The notes under the pieces were generated by a model. It made no database searches, was not told where the DNA came from, and saw nothing but the letters and a program-made list of their open reading frames with translations. From positions 1 through 57,623 of the forward strand of contig DATFYM010000112.1 of the NCBI GenBank assembly GCA_035315065.1: a stretch of DNA of 57,623 nt, read 5' to 3'. Below are positions 41,360 through 50,949 of this stretch, piece by piece. This DNA comes from DATFYM01 sp035315065 (GTDB lineage: Bacteria; Acidobacteriota; Terriglobia; UBA7540). The translations under genes were made by a program, and so were the position numbers. Position 1 is the first letter of the stretch. The number at the start of each line of letters is the position of its first letter.

Positions 41360-42079
41360 ATGAGAGAAGCTAAGCAAGGGCTCTATAGAGCGTCGAACAC
41401 GCCCGTCGTGCATCGAGCGGCGCGGTTGTTCGGTTCGGTCCTTTTCGTGGTTTTTGTCCTCTCGGGCAGCGTGGGGGTGCGGGCCAGTGGCATTCCTGTT
41501 ACCGGCTCGACAAGCTTCCTGGCCGGCAACAGCTATGGGGTTTCCGTCTGGGGATCCTCGATCAACCTCAACTCAACCACTTCGGACGCTACCGGCTCCG
41601 GCCCCGTTTGCCAGGAAGGTTCGCCCTGTGACCTATCGTGGGACTTCTACTTTGCCCCTGGTTCATGGCCTGGGTACGGTTGGGCTTCCTTCGACGGAAC
41701 GACGGTGAACTACCTCGAGGGCTGTCTCAGTTTTACCACTACGCCGTTCGTTATGCCAACTGGCACTACGAGCTATCAAGTCGATGCCACGATCACCGGT
41801 GATTTCACGGGTTACCAGGATGGATGGTTGGTGGGCTCCTCCGGCATGAACGAGGTCTTCGAGTTCGACGTTGCTGGAGTCGGCAGTATTTCGGGCGCTG
41901 GCTGGGTCGATGGAAATTCGCTCGTATTCAATAATCTCAACGGCGGTTTTACGGGCACCGCGACGCCTTTGTTCGATCCAACGCCCGAGCCTTCCTCTCT
42001 CCTGCTGCTGTGTACAGCCCTGGCATTGGTCGTCCTGAGGCTTCGAAAAGCTTGCCAGGGCGCAAGACAGACGCACTAA
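41360..42079 (+). CDS. PEP-CTERM sorting-domain protein
   Basis: A 239-residue exported protein. An N-terminal signal (about 20-40: AARLFGSVLFVVFVLSGSVG) is followed by a beta-rich body with one Cys pair (GPVCQEGSPCDLSW) and the C-terminal PEP-CTERM signal DPTPEPSSLLLLCTALALVV with a basic end (RLRKACQ). The protein would be cut and anchored by an exosortase/EpsH system encoded elsewhere, often together with exopolysaccharide. GAGGAGG nine bases before ATG 41360 fixes the start. It is a single gene behind an elaborate control region. Confidence 0.88.
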   Translation: MREAKQGLYRASNTPVVHRAARLFGSVLFVVFVLSGSVGVRASGIPVTGSTSFLAGNSYGVSVWGSSINLNSTTSDATGSGPVCQEGSPCDLSWDFYFAPGSWPGYGWASFDGTTVNYLEGCLSFTTTPFVMPTGTTSYQVDATITGDFTGYQDGWLVGSSGMNEVFEFDVAGVGSISGAGWVDGNSLVFNNLNGGFTGTATPLFDPTPEPSSLLLLCTALALVVLRLRKACQGARQTH

Positions 42080-42188
42080 CCCAAACGCCGATCCACCGCC
42101 TCTCTCCCGCCGGCCCGCCAGAGGACGCTGGTGTGCCGTAACGCTCAATTCTTTACAACGTCCGTGCCACCCAAATCTGGAACAGAGA

Positions 42189-42302
42189 ATTGACGATTGC
42201 AGATTGACGATTGCCGATTGAAAGAGAAGAGTAGGCAAGCCACACGGCCCAAAGGGCCATCCACAGTCATTAATGAGCGTGTCTCTTCCAATCGTCAATC
42301 TG
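42189..42302. repeat. GATTGAC heptamer array pair, second copy
   Basis: Left arm 42189-42226 (TTGACGATTGCAGATTGACG), right arm 42282-42302 (TCTCTTCCAATCGTCAATCT). The arms match those at 28157-28249 but the 55-bp loop is different. The gap 42080-42529 has no gene. Confidence 0.85.
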
Positions 42303-42529
42303 TCCCGCCAGGCGGGATCAATTCTTCTCAGGGGCGAGGGTGTGCTTAAGCGCTAGCCATTGTCGAGGATTAGCTGTTACAGCACACTAGCCGGCTTGCT
42401 CGACTCGGTCGGGTTCACGCCTCGATCCATTTGCCGCTCTCGGAGCCCGCGCTTTTTCGCCTATACCCTCCGCCTGCCGTGCGTCTTTTTTCAACTCTCC
42501 CTCGTATACCTAGTTGGAACGGAGGACAT

Positions 42530-45139
42530 ATGAAAGTCGTCGATTTGCTACGCTTCCGCATCGCCACTCTCTTCCAGCGCTCCCAGATGAACCCCGAGGT
42601 GGAGGAGAAGCTTCGCTCACAGAAACAGCACCGCGCTGATGATCTTGAGCCTTCCGGCCTGGATCGTGCCGAGGCAGAATCCCGCGAAGGACGCGGCGGC
42701 AATTTTATGGGGACTCTTGTGCAGGATGTGCGCTTCAGCATTCGCGTGCTGCGGAAGTCTCCCGGATTCGTTATCGCCGCCGTTCTGACACTGGCATTGG
42801 CAATCGGCGCTAACGCCGTGGTTTTCGGCGTATTGAATGCGCTGATCCTGCGCCCGCTGAATGTGCCTCAGGCCGAGAGCCTATACGCAATCGAGCGCGG
42901 GAGCGATAAGTCCCTGTGGCAGTCGTACCCCGACTATCTCGACCTGCGCGATCGCAACCGCAGCTTCGACGGCCTGGCAGCGTTTAACCCCACGGCGGTA
43001 GGGCTGGATACGGGCAAAGATCCATCCAAGGCCTGGGGCTATGAAGTGACCGGGAACTACTTCGACGCCTTGGGCATTCAGCCTTATCTTGGCCGCTTCT
43101 TCCACGGCTCCGATGAGCAGGGCCCGAACAGCGCTCCGTATATCGTGCTCACCTACGCGTATTGGCACAGCCATTTTCAGGATGATCGTGGCGTACTGGG
43201 CCGCACTATTCAGCTCAACAAGCATCCTTTCACCATCGTCGGTGTTGCCCCGCCTGGGTTTCACGGGACCTTATTGTTCTACTCTCCCGATTTCTGGGCG
43301 CCGATGGTCAACCAGGAACAGGTGGAGGGGTCGAGTATCCTGAACGCGCGCGGAAGCCGCGGCATTTTGATGGTGTTGGGACATCTGAAGGCGGGGGTCA
43401 CTCCGGCACAGGCGGTGGCCGATCTGAACTCCGTTGGCTCCGATCTGGAGAAGAGCTACCCCAAAGACGATGGCAAAATGACCTTTACTTTGGCGCGGCC
43501 GGGTCTTCTCGGCGACGTCCTTGGCCGTCCGGCGCGGGCATTCCTTACGGGATTGATGCTGCTGGCGGGGTTGATTCTGCTGGCCGCCTGCGCCAATCTG
43601 GGCAGCCTGTTTGCCGCACGCGCCGCCGATCGCTCCCGGGAAGTTGCTCTGCGGCTCGCGCTGGGATCGAGCCGCCTACGCATTCTGCGGCAGGTATTTA
43701 CCGAAGCCGTGCTGATTTCACTCGTCGGAGGCGCTGCCGGACTCTTGGGCAGCGTGGCGCTGTTGCGCGACCTAAGCGCGTGGCGGCCAGTTCCCCAATT
43801 TCCCAGCCTGCATGTGCCCGTGAACCCGGACGCAAATGTTTATTTGGTGGCTTTGCTGTTGGCTTTAATCAGTGGCTTCCTTTTTGGCGCGGTCCCGGTG
43901 AGGCAGATCCTCCGCACTGATCCGTATGAGATCATCAAGTCGGGATCGACCGGCAGAATTGGGCGGCGGGTTACGGTCCGAGATCTTTTGCTTGTCGTGC
44001 AAATTGGGATCTGTGCGTTGCTGGTCACTTCTTCGTTGGTCGCCGTGCGTGGACTGGTGCGCTCGCTGCACGGCAATTTCGGCTTTGAGCCGCGGAACGC
44101 CATGCTGGTAAATACCGTCTTGAGTATGGCCGGCTACAGCGGCGACAGAGTGCCCATCATGCAAAGGCGCATGATCGATGCTCTGGAGACGATTCCCGGC
44201 CTCCAGTCCGTGGGATTAATCAATTACCCGCCATTAAGTACGGCCGTGGAAAGCTCGAATGTATTTACTGACAAAACGGCCGATCTGAGCCCATCGAATG
44301 TCGCTGCTGAAGCCTTTAAGTACACCATATCTCCCGAATACTTCCATGCGGCCGGCACAGCTTTGTTGGCGGGCAGGACTTTCTCATGGCACGACGACAA
44401 AAACTCGCCGCGCGTAGCCGTAGTGAATCGGGAGTTCGCAAGCAAGATCTTCGGCTCGATAACCAACGCGGTGGGCAGGTATTACAAGACTCCGGATGGA
44501 ACGCGCATCCAAGTGGTGGGTATCGTCGAAGACGGAAAATATTTGAACCTCGCCGAAGATCCGCAGCCGACGATGTTTCTTCCCTTCCTGCAAACGCCCT
44601 CCAACTGGACATCCCTCGTGGTGCGCTCGGACCGCGATCCGGAGCGACTCGCGGCAGCCATAAGGAGTACACTGCGGGATCTGGATGCTGGCCTGCCTTT
44701 TGACATCCAAGCGTGGACCAAGGAACTGGACGGAGCTTTGTTTGCTTCGCGTGTGGCGACGGTGGCGCTGGGTGTGTTGGGCGCGATGGGCGCCATGCTG
44801 TCCGTAACGGGCATCTTTGGATTGGCTGCGTACTCGGTCAGCAAGCGGCTGCGGGAGTTGGGAATTCGTATCGCCCTCGGCGCGCCGCGTAGGGAAGTGC
44901 TACAAGCAGCGTTGGGACGGGCCTTCAAATTGCTCGCTTTTGGTTCTGCGGCAGGATTGCTCCTGGGAATTCTGGCGAGCCGGGTGCTGGCCTTCATCGT
45001 GTATCAGGCGACTCCCCGCGATCCGCTGGTATTGGCTGGTGTTGTCCTGGCTATGGCGCTGCTGGGGTTACTGGCTACGTGGATTCCGGCACAGCGCGCG
45101 CTGTCGATTGATCCCATGAGGCTGCTGCGCGAGGAGTGA
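42530..45139 (+). CDS. ADOP-type ABC transporter permease (MacB/FtsX duplicated)
   Basis: An 869-residue permease without ATPase neighbour. A short N-terminal region (1-60) precedes QDVRFSIRVLRKSPGFVIAA, the start of the first MacB-type half: membrane helix, long periplasmic domain (about 90-340, YAIERGSDKSLWQSYPDYLD), then three helices with LFAARAADRSREVALRLALG. The second half repeats the pattern and ends with LRELGIRIALGAPRREVL and three more helices. These acidobacterial duplicated orphan permeases are highly expanded paralogues whose substrate is unknown. ATG 42530 with GGAGGACAT upstream. The N-terminal PadR-associated segment seen in relatives is shortened here. Confidence 0.9.
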   Translation: MKVVDLLRFRIATLFQRSQMNPEVEEKLRSQKQHRADDLEPSGLDRAEAESREGRGGNFMGTLVQDVRFSIRVLRKSPGFVIAAVLTLALAIGANAVVFGVLNALILRPLNVPQAESLYAIERGSDKSLWQSYPDYLDLRDRNRSFDGLAAFNPTAVGLDTGKDPSKAWGYEVTGNYFDALGIQPYLGRFFHGSDEQGPNSAPYIVLTYAYWHSHFQDDRGVLGRTIQLNKHPFTIVGVAPPGFHGTLLFYSPDFWAPMVNQEQVEGSSILNARGSRGILMVLGHLKAGVTPAQAVADLNSVGSDLEKSYPKDDGKMTFTLARPGLLGDVLGRPARAFLTGLMLLAGLILLAACANLGSLFAARAADRSREVALRLALGSSRLRILRQVFTEAVLISLVGGAAGLLGSVALLRDLSAWRPVPQFPSLHVPVNPDANVYLVALLLALISGFLFGAVPVRQILRTDPYEIIKSGSTGRIGRRVTVRDLLLVVQIGICALLVTSSLVAVRGLVRSLHGNFGFEPRNAMLVNTVLSMAGYSGDRVPIMQRRMIDALETIPGLQSVGLINYPPLSTAVESSNVFTDKTADLSPSNVAAEAFKYTISPEYFHAAGTALLAGRTFSWHDDKNSPRVAVVNREFASKIFGSITNAVGRYYKTPDGTRIQVVGIVEDGKYLNLAEDPQPTMFLPFLQTPSNWTSLVVRSDRDPERLAAAIRSTLRDLDAGLPFDIQAWTKELDGALFASRVATVALGVLGAMGAMLSVTGIFGLAAYSVSKRLRELGIRIALGAPRREVLQAALGRAFKLLAFGSAAGLLLGILASRVLAFIVYQATPRDPLVLAGVVLAMALLGLLATWIPAQRALSIDPMRLLREE

Positions 45140-45162
45140 ATCGGATTTATTGAAGAAGTCTC

Positions 45163-45207
45163 AGCGGGTAGCCACGGTCAGAACTGCGCTGGCCGTGGCT
45201 ACCCGCT
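45163..45207. terminator. Perfect 15-bp hairpin after the ADOP gene
   Basis: AGCGGGTAGCCACGG (45163-45177) and CCGTGGCTACCCGCT (45193-45207) with a 15-nt loop, 23 bases after the stop. No T-run. The rest of 45140-45463 shows no gene and no regulator. Confidence 0.55.
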
Positions 45208-45463
45208 ACCCGCTTCGGGCTCCGCACGATTTGTGGTCACGTCAGACTGCTGCGACTCCTCGAAAAACAAACACGCCGCGAAGCACTTTCCAAAGGCCAA
45301 GCATCCAATTCTTCGATCTCTTGAGCCGGGCGAGAACTGCGGATAGTTTTGCATGGGCGACGTCATGATTGGGCCGTTCTCGTAGTCTCATTTGATCCTG
45401 CGCTTCCAGGCCAGATCAAGGCACCATCAATCTCGATGAACGTCCAAGTGGACGCACGAGAAT

Positions 45464-47110
45464 ATGGCAGACCAAACCGATGGCCCCGTCAACTCTCGAC
45501 CCGAGATTCCCGCAGGTAGGGAGGTCCCGCCTGCCCTGGCCGCCGAACCTTGGCGGCCCAAGGCAAATCCTTGGTTGATTGCGGTGGTGGTCGCCATGGC
45601 GGCCTTCATGGAGGTTCTCGATACGAGCATCGCCAATGTCGCTCTCCCTTACATGGCGGGCAACCTTGGGGCGAGCAACGACGAGAGCACGTGGGTCCTC
45701 ACTTCTTATCTGGTTTCGAATGCCATCGTGCTGCCCATCAGCGGATGGTTCGCCACCGTGCTCGGTCGCAAACGATTCTTCATGCTGTGTCTCGTGATTT
45801 TCACTCTGAGTTCCCTGCTGTGCGGGATCGCCCCCAGCCTTGCGGCGATCATTCTCTTCCGCGTGCTGCAAGGCGCGGGCGGAGGCGGACTACAGCCCAT
45901 GGCGCAGGCCATCCTGGCCGACACATTTCCGCCCCGGCTGCGTGGCGTGGCGTTCGCGCTTTATGGCATTACCACCATCATAGCGCCGACGGTGGGACCG
46001 ACTCTCGGCGGTTGGATTACCGACAACTATACCTGGCGCTGGATTTTCTTCATCAACCTGCCGGTGGGAATTGCGGCGTTATTCCTGGTGTATCGCCTGG
46101 TGGAGGATCCGCCCTGGGCGAAGCACGCCGCGGGTGCTGGGGTCAAAATCGACTACATCGGCGTGGCCCTGCTCACGCTCGGCGTGGGAGCCCTTCAAGT
46201 GATGCTCGACAAAGGTCAGGAAGACGACTGGTTCGGGTCGCACTTCATTCTCACCCTCGCCGTCGTTGCCGCCGTAGGCCTCGTGACGCTCGTCATCTGG
46301 GAATGGTTTTACAAAGACCCCATTGTCGAAGTGCGCCTCTTCAAGAATTTGAACTTCCTGGGCGCCAACGCGATGATGTTCATACTGGGGATCATGCTTT
46401 TCTCCAGCCTGGTTATGATGCCCCAGTTCCTTCAGACACTCATGGGTTATACGGCCGCCTCGGCAGGCCTGGTGCTATCCGGCGGCGGCCTGCTGCTGCT
46501 GTTTCTGATGCCCGTGGTTGGGGTGCTCGTGTCCAAAATCCAGGCTCGCTACATCATCGCCTTTGGCTGGCTTGCGCTTTCCATTTCCATGTACTACACC
46601 ACCCAGCATCTTGACCTCGATATCAGCTTTCGGGCGGCCAGCATGCTGCGTGTGGTGCAGGTATTCGGCCTGGCTTTCTTGTTCGTTCCCATCAACTTGT
46701 CCTCATACGTCGGAATGCCGACGGAGAAGAGCAACAGCATTGCCGGGCTGGTCAACTTCATGAGAAACATCGGAAGCAGCATCGGAACGTCGATGGTAAC
46801 CACCCTTATTGCGCGCCGGGCGCAATTCCACCAGGTGTACTTGGTGGCGCACGCCAGCCGGGGACAGCCCTCCTTTACGCTGGCGGCCCAGGCTCTGGCG
46901 GCGCGCCTGGCCGTCTCAGGCTTGGAAGCGTCGCGCGCCTCGAGTCAGGCCTACGGGCGGATCTATCGGGCGTTGCTCGGTCAGGCGACGACCCTCGCTT
47001 ACATCGATACTTTCTGGGTTCTGGCCGTGGGAGCAGCGATTATGTTTATGTTTTCTTTCGCGCTCAGGAAGAATGAGCCGGGCGGGGGCGGCGAGGTGGC
47101 CGTTGGCTAG
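45464..47110 (+). CDS. DHA2 family (EmrB/QacA) drug:H+ antiporter
   Basis: A 548-residue, 14-helix MFS transporter. Family marks: LDTSIANVALPYMAGNLGAS (motif D1), GWFATVLGRKRFFMLCLV (motif A), FRVLQGAGGGGLQPMAQAIL and GPTLGGWITDNYTWRWIFFI (motif C). It pumps drugs or other amphiphiles from the cytoplasm and, with the HlyD-type adaptor and the TolC-type channel downstream, makes an EmrAB-TolC-like tripartite system across both membranes. The last 100 residues contain a polar periplasmic loop before helix 14. No TetR or MarR regulator is adjacent. The stop is followed within three bases by an array. Confidence 0.92.
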   Translation: MADQTDGPVNSRPEIPAGREVPPALAAEPWRPKANPWLIAVVVAMAAFMEVLDTSIANVALPYMAGNLGASNDESTWVLTSYLVSNAIVLPISGWFATVLGRKRFFMLCLVIFTLSSLLCGIAPSLAAIILFRVLQGAGGGGLQPMAQAILADTFPPRLRGVAFALYGITTIIAPTVGPTLGGWITDNYTWRWIFFINLPVGIAALFLVYRLVEDPPWAKHAAGAGVKIDYIGVALLTLGVGALQVMLDKGQEDDWFGSHFILTLAVVAAVGLVTLVIWEWFYKDPIVEVRLFKNLNFLGANAMMFILGIMLFSSLVMMPQFLQTLMGYTAASAGLVLSGGGLLLLFLMPVVGVLVSKIQARYIIAFGWLALSISMYYTTQHLDLDISFRAASMLRVVQVFGLAFLFVPINLSSYVGMPTEKSNSIAGLVNFMRNIGSSIGTSMVTTLIARRAQFHQVYLVAHASRGQPSFTLAAQALAARLAVSGLEASRASSQAYGRIYRALLGQATTLAYIDTFWVLAVGAAIMFMFSFALRKNEPGGGGEVAVG

Positions 47111-47112
47111 AA

Positions 47113-47232
47113 GTCATCAGCTCTCAGCTTTCAGCCATCAGCTATCAGCAAGAAAGTCGGTTTGTCTTGTCTGATAGCTGACCGCTGATGGCTGAGAGCT
47201 ACTGAGAACTGACGACTGAGAACTGACGACTA
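47113..47232. repeat. CAGCCAT/CTGAGAG heptamer array pair plus a GAACTGACGACTGA array
   Basis: Left arm 47113-47151 (TCATCAGCTCTCAGCTTTCA), right arm 47170-47200 (TGATAGCTGACCGCTGATGG), then a second heptamer run at 47201-47232. It occupies the whole gap between the MFS gene and the kinase-like gene. Confidence 0.85.
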
Positions 47233-47248
47233 TCTGAGAGGAATCAAG

Positions 47249-47875
47249 ATGGTTCGAATCATCACCGTTGAGCGTGAGTACGGCAGCGGAGGCGGCGTGA
47301 TCGCGGAGAAGTTGGCGACCCGCCTGGGTTGGAAGCTCTGGGACCAGTTGCTCACCGACGAGATAGCGCGGCGGATGGATTGCGATTGCCGCTCCGTGGA
47401 GGAGCATGAGGAGCGAAGAGACCCGGCGTACTACCGGCTCCTCAAGGCTTTCATGCGAGGCAGTCATGAGGGGAGCTTGAACGCTCCGCGGTTGAAGATG
47501 GTGGATACCGATTGCGTTCGCCAGGTGGCGCAAAGGATCGTGCCGGAGATCGCCGAGGCCGGCAACTGCGTGATCGTGGGGCGAGGATCAGCTTACTATC
47601 TCTGCAGTCGCCCCGACGCCTTTCACGTTTTCATCTACGCCCCCTTTCAGGAAAAGGTCCGCCGTCTACAGTCCAGAGGCAAAAGCGAGCAGGAAGCGGT
47701 GGAACTGGCGGAGACTGTAGACCGTGACCGCGCGGATTTCATCAAGCAGTATTTCCACGTCGAGTGGCCCGGCAGGCATTGTTTCCACTTGATGGTTAAT
47801 TCCGGCATGGGCGATGAAGTGGCGGTCGAGATCATTCTCGATGCCGTGGCGCGGTATCGGCCGCAGCGGGCGTAA
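47249..47875 (+). CDS. Cytidylate-kinase-like family protein
   Basis: A 208-residue P-loop protein. VEREYGSGGGVIAEKLATRL is the nucleotide-binding loop of the cytidylate-kinase-like family, followed by a lid with GNCVIVGRGSAYYLCSRPDA and VFIYAPFQEKVRRLQSRGKS. These proteins are short, lack the CMP-binding insert of true Cmk, and have no proven substrate. The gene lies inside the exporter operon, 138 bases after the MFS gene and 31 bases before the TolC-type gene. GAGAGGAA precedes the ATG. A phosphorylated or nucleotide-linked export substrate is one possibility. Confidence 0.85.
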   Translation: MVRIITVEREYGSGGGVIAEKLATRLGWKLWDQLLTDEIARRMDCDCRSVEEHEERRDPAYYRLLKAFMRGSHEGSLNAPRLKMVDTDCVRQVAQRIVPEIAEAGNCVIVGRGSAYYLCSRPDAFHVFIYAPFQEKVRRLQSRGKSEQEAVELAETVDRDRADFIKQYFHVEWPGRHCFHLMVNSGMGDEVAVEIILDAVARYRPQRA

Positions 47876-47906
47876 CCGGCAGGCTGCGTCTCGGCGAGGA
47901 GGCGTG

Positions 47907-49322
47907 ATGTTTGGTCATCAACGGGCTCGATATCGACTATGTTCCATTTCTGCCCTCGTGGCCTTCCTCCTGGTATCTCCGCGGTCGAGCGCGGGACAAG
48001 CGCGCGACCCGTTTCTCGGGAGCGCCCCCGCGGGCCAAGCCACGGCAACGGCCCTCGACCTTTCTCTCCAGGAAGCGTTCCAGCGTGCGCTGAAGTACAA
48101 CCTCGGCGGGATTGAGAGCAGCCAGAACACCCGCGCGGCGCACGCCATGCGCCTACGCAGTTTGAACGCCTTGCTGCCCAACCTTTCGGCACGCCTCAGT
48201 GGCGCAGTTCAACAGATCGATCTCCCCGCCCAAGGCTTCAACTTTCATTTTCCCGGCGTCCGCCTCCCGACAGTGGTGGGACCCTTCGACGTCGCGGATG
48301 CCCGCGCTTATCTGTCTCAGGAAATCTTCAATTGGTCCGATATCAAGAATTGGAAGTCGGCGTCCGAGGGCGAGAAGGCGTCACAATATACGTATAAGAG
48401 CGACCGCAATCTGGTGGTGTTCACCACCGGCAACTCCTATCTTTTGGTGATATCGGATATGGCGACGGTGGAATCCGTCCGCGCCCAGGTGAAGACGGCC
48501 CAGACACTTGTCCAGAATGATGTGGATCTGAATAAGCATGGACTGATCGCCAGCATCGATTTGCTGCGCGCCCGAGTAGAGTTCCAGACGCAGCAGCAGC
48601 GACTGATCGCCGCGGAAAACCAAGCGGCGATTGATAAACTCACGCTCGCGCGGGTGATTGGACTACCCACCGGCCAGGAGTTCCGGTTGGCCGACTCGCT
48701 TCCTTATGCGGCACTGGATGGTATTACCCGGGAGCAGGCGCTCCAGCAAGCCTACTCAACACGGCCTGATTATCTCAGCGCCAAGGCGCAGGTGCGCGCG
48801 GCGGAGCTGGCCTGTCAGGCCGTCGCCGCGGAAAACTACCCCTCGTTGTCAACGGGCACGAACTACGGGGACATCGGCAGTCCGAACTTCGGCACCTCGC
48901 ATGGGACGCTCGGTTTCGCCGTCACCTTGAACGTTCCCATCTTCCAAGGGAGCAAGGTGCGGGCAGATAAGTTGCAGGCAGGCTCGGCACTCCAGCAGCG
49001 CAAGGCAGAGCTCGCCGACCTGGGGGGCCAGATCGACGACCAGGTGCGCACGGCCTTCTTCAACCTCAAGTCTTCATCCGAACTTGTCAGCGTGGCCGAG
49101 AGTAACATCGACCTCGCCAACCAGACGCTGGCCCAGGCACAGGACCGGTTCCGGGCGGGAGTTGCCGATAATCTCGAGATCGTCCAGGCACAAGAGTCCG
49201 TGGCCTCGGCGAACCAGTCCTACATCGCCAGTCTCTATGCTTTTAACCTGGCGAAAATTTCTCTCGCGCAGGCCATCGGCGTTGCCGAGCAATCGGCCCT
49301 GCAATATCTGGGAGGAAAGTAA
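47907..49322 (+). CDS. TolC family outer-membrane efflux protein
   Basis: A 471-residue outer-membrane channel. Signal peptide about 1-30 (ISALVAFLLVSPRSSAGQAR). Two halves of the OEP fold, each a pair of long helices and beta strands: LSLQEAFQRALKYNLGGIES, FNWSDIKNWKSASEGEKASQ, LNKHGLIASIDLLRARVEFQ, then ITREQALQQAYSTRPDYLSA, VPIFQGSKVRADKLQAGSAL and AQDRFRAGVADNLEIVQAQE. It would be the exit duct for the MFS/HlyD pair. ATG 47907 has AGGAGG six bases upstream. The next gene starts two bases after its stop. Confidence 0.92.
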   Translation: MFGHQRARYRLCSISALVAFLLVSPRSSAGQARDPFLGSAPAGQATATALDLSLQEAFQRALKYNLGGIESSQNTRAAHAMRLRSLNALLPNLSARLSGAVQQIDLPAQGFNFHFPGVRLPTVVGPFDVADARAYLSQEIFNWSDIKNWKSASEGEKASQYTYKSDRNLVVFTTGNSYLLVISDMATVESVRAQVKTAQTLVQNDVDLNKHGLIASIDLLRARVEFQTQQQRLIAAENQAAIDKLTLARVIGLPTGQEFRLADSLPYAALDGITREQALQQAYSTRPDYLSAKAQVRAAELACQAVAAENYPSLSTGTNYGDIGSPNFGTSHGTLGFAVTLNVPIFQGSKVRADKLQAGSALQQRKAELADLGGQIDDQVRTAFFNLKSSSELVSVAESNIDLANQTLAQAQDRFRAGVADNLEIVQAQESVASANQSYIASLYAFNLAKISLAQAIGVAEQSALQYLGGK

Positions 49323-49324
49323 CT

Positions 49325-50590
49325 ATGGCAGGCACAACGACACAAACCCCGGAATCGGAAAGTCTCGGCGAACCGAAATCGAGCGTTACCACATTGAGCC
49401 CAAGCCGGCCCCCGGCGCGGCGCCGGAAGCTCCGCGGGAAAATCCTCTTAGCCTTGCTCGGCCTCGCCCTTATCGTGGTTGCGGTTCCGTTGTATCGCCA
49501 CTTTACCGCGTGGGAATCCACGGACGACGCTGAGATCGACGGCTATATCTATCCGGTCAGTTCCCGGGTTACGGGCTACGTCACTCGCGTTAGGGTGGAT
49601 GACAACCAGTACGTCGAGGCCGGCACCGTGCTGGTGCAATTTGACCCCAAAGACTACGAGGTCGCCCTTGCGAACGCCAAGGCGACTCTGGCCAACGACC
49701 AAGCCGGCGCCGCCGCCCTCCTGACCAATGTTCCCCTCACTACCGTAAACACTTCGAGTCAACTCTCCAGTGCTGAATCCGATGTGGAGAACGCCAAAGC
49801 CGGGCTGGTTGCCGCCCGGCGCCAGTTTGACGCCGCACAGGCTTCGCTGCGCCAGGCCGAAGCCAATGATCTGAACGCTCAGGACGACGTTAACAGGTAC
49901 AAGCCGCTTGCGGCCAAGGACGAGATCCCGCAGCAGCGGTACACGCAGGCTGTGGACTCGCAGAAAGCTACGGCCGCGGTCGTGGAAGCCGCCCGGGCGT
50001 CAGCCGCCGCCGCGGAACAGGCCGTCACGCAGGCACGCGCCAGGGTTGCGCAAGCCCAGGCGGGCCTGCAATACGCTCAGACCCGGCCTCAGCAAATTTC
50101 CGTGCAGCGGTCCCGCGCTCAAGCAGCGCAGGCGGAGACCCAACGCGCCAGCGCGGCCCTCGAGCAAGCCCAACTAAACTTGCAGTACACGACGGTCGTG
50201 GCGCCGGTGAGCGGCATCGTGGGGCAAAGATCGGTCCAGCCAGGCCAGAACGTCTCACCGGGTCAGCAGCTAATGACCATCGTCCCCTTGGACAGTCAGA
50301 ATATTTGGGTGACCGCCAACTTCAAAGAAACCCAATTGACTTATATGCGGCCTGGCCAGCCGGTGAAGGTTCTCGTCGACACTTACGATCGTGAATACGA
50401 CGGGCACATCGACAGCATCGCGGGCGCCAGTGGGGCGCGCTACAGCCTCCTGCCGCCGGAAAATGCAACGGGGAATTATGTCAAGGTGGTGCAACGAATT
50501 CCGGTGAAGATCTTGTTTGAAAAAGGTCAAGATCCGCAGCATTTGTTGCGGCCAGGGATGTCGGTCGAGCCCAACGTGAAGGTCAAGTAG
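49325..50590 (+). CDS. HlyD/EmrA family membrane-fusion protein
   Basis: A 421-residue periplasmic adaptor anchored by one inner-membrane helix (about 40-60, LRGKILLALLGLALIVVAVP). Biotinyl-lipoyl half-domains flank a long coiled coil: DAEIDGYIYPVSSRVTGYVT and TVVAPVSGIVGQRSVQPGQN, with Ala/Gln-rich helices (about 130-280) between them. The beta-barrel part has VTANFKETQLTYMRPGQPVK. It bridges the DHA2 pump to the TolC-type channel. The hairpin region is long, which fits EmrA rather than AcrA. Last gene of the operon. Confidence 0.92.
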   Translation: MAGTTTQTPESESLGEPKSSVTTLSPSRPPARRRKLRGKILLALLGLALIVVAVPLYRHFTAWESTDDAEIDGYIYPVSSRVTGYVTRVRVDDNQYVEAGTVLVQFDPKDYEVALANAKATLANDQAGAAALLTNVPLTTVNTSSQLSSAESDVENAKAGLVAARRQFDAAQASLRQAEANDLNAQDDVNRYKPLAAKDEIPQQRYTQAVDSQKATAAVVEAARASAAAAEQAVTQARARVAQAQAGLQYAQTRPQQISVQRSRAQAAQAETQRASAALEQAQLNLQYTTVVAPVSGIVGQRSVQPGQNVSPGQQLMTIVPLDSQNIWVTANFKETQLTYMRPGQPVKVLVDTYDREYDGHIDSIAGASGARYSLLPPENATGNYVKVVQRIPVKILFEKGQDPQHLLRPGMSVEPNVKVK

Positions 50591-50949
50591 TGACCATTTA
50601 GCCGCTGTGTAAAATTGCGAAAGAGCTTCAAACGCAGAGACGCAGAGGTACAGAGAAAAATGTGCAACGTTCGTGAAACAAACGACATTCTTCATGTTCT
50701 TCTCATTCTCCTCTCGCAGGAAATGAGGGCTTTTCGCGAGAGGTTTTTGCAAAGTCCATGGCTCAATGGTTCGATTCCACGACTCTGTGGCTCAGTGGCG
50801 CATCGGGTGAGCCCGCCTTCCGCCTACTGCCGGCTGCTAGGTGCCTTCTGTCCCCAGTTCCCTGTCCGGTGCTCCCTGAATCAGTGCTGGGCGTTGCCCG
50901 GCCTCATCTCCGCCTACTGCCGACTGCCTACTGGCTTCTGTCCCGGGAA
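50591..50949. repeat. Convergent gap with several short-unit arrays
   Basis: 50630-50660 is a CAGAG array (AACGCAGAGACGCAGAGG, period 8). 50820-50853 and 50909-50943 are two direct copies of a heptamer array (CGCCTACTGCCGACTGCCTA), and GTTCCCTGTCCGGTGCTCCC lies between. The last array ends seven bases from the stop of the convergent permease gene. No gene. Confidence 0.75.
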
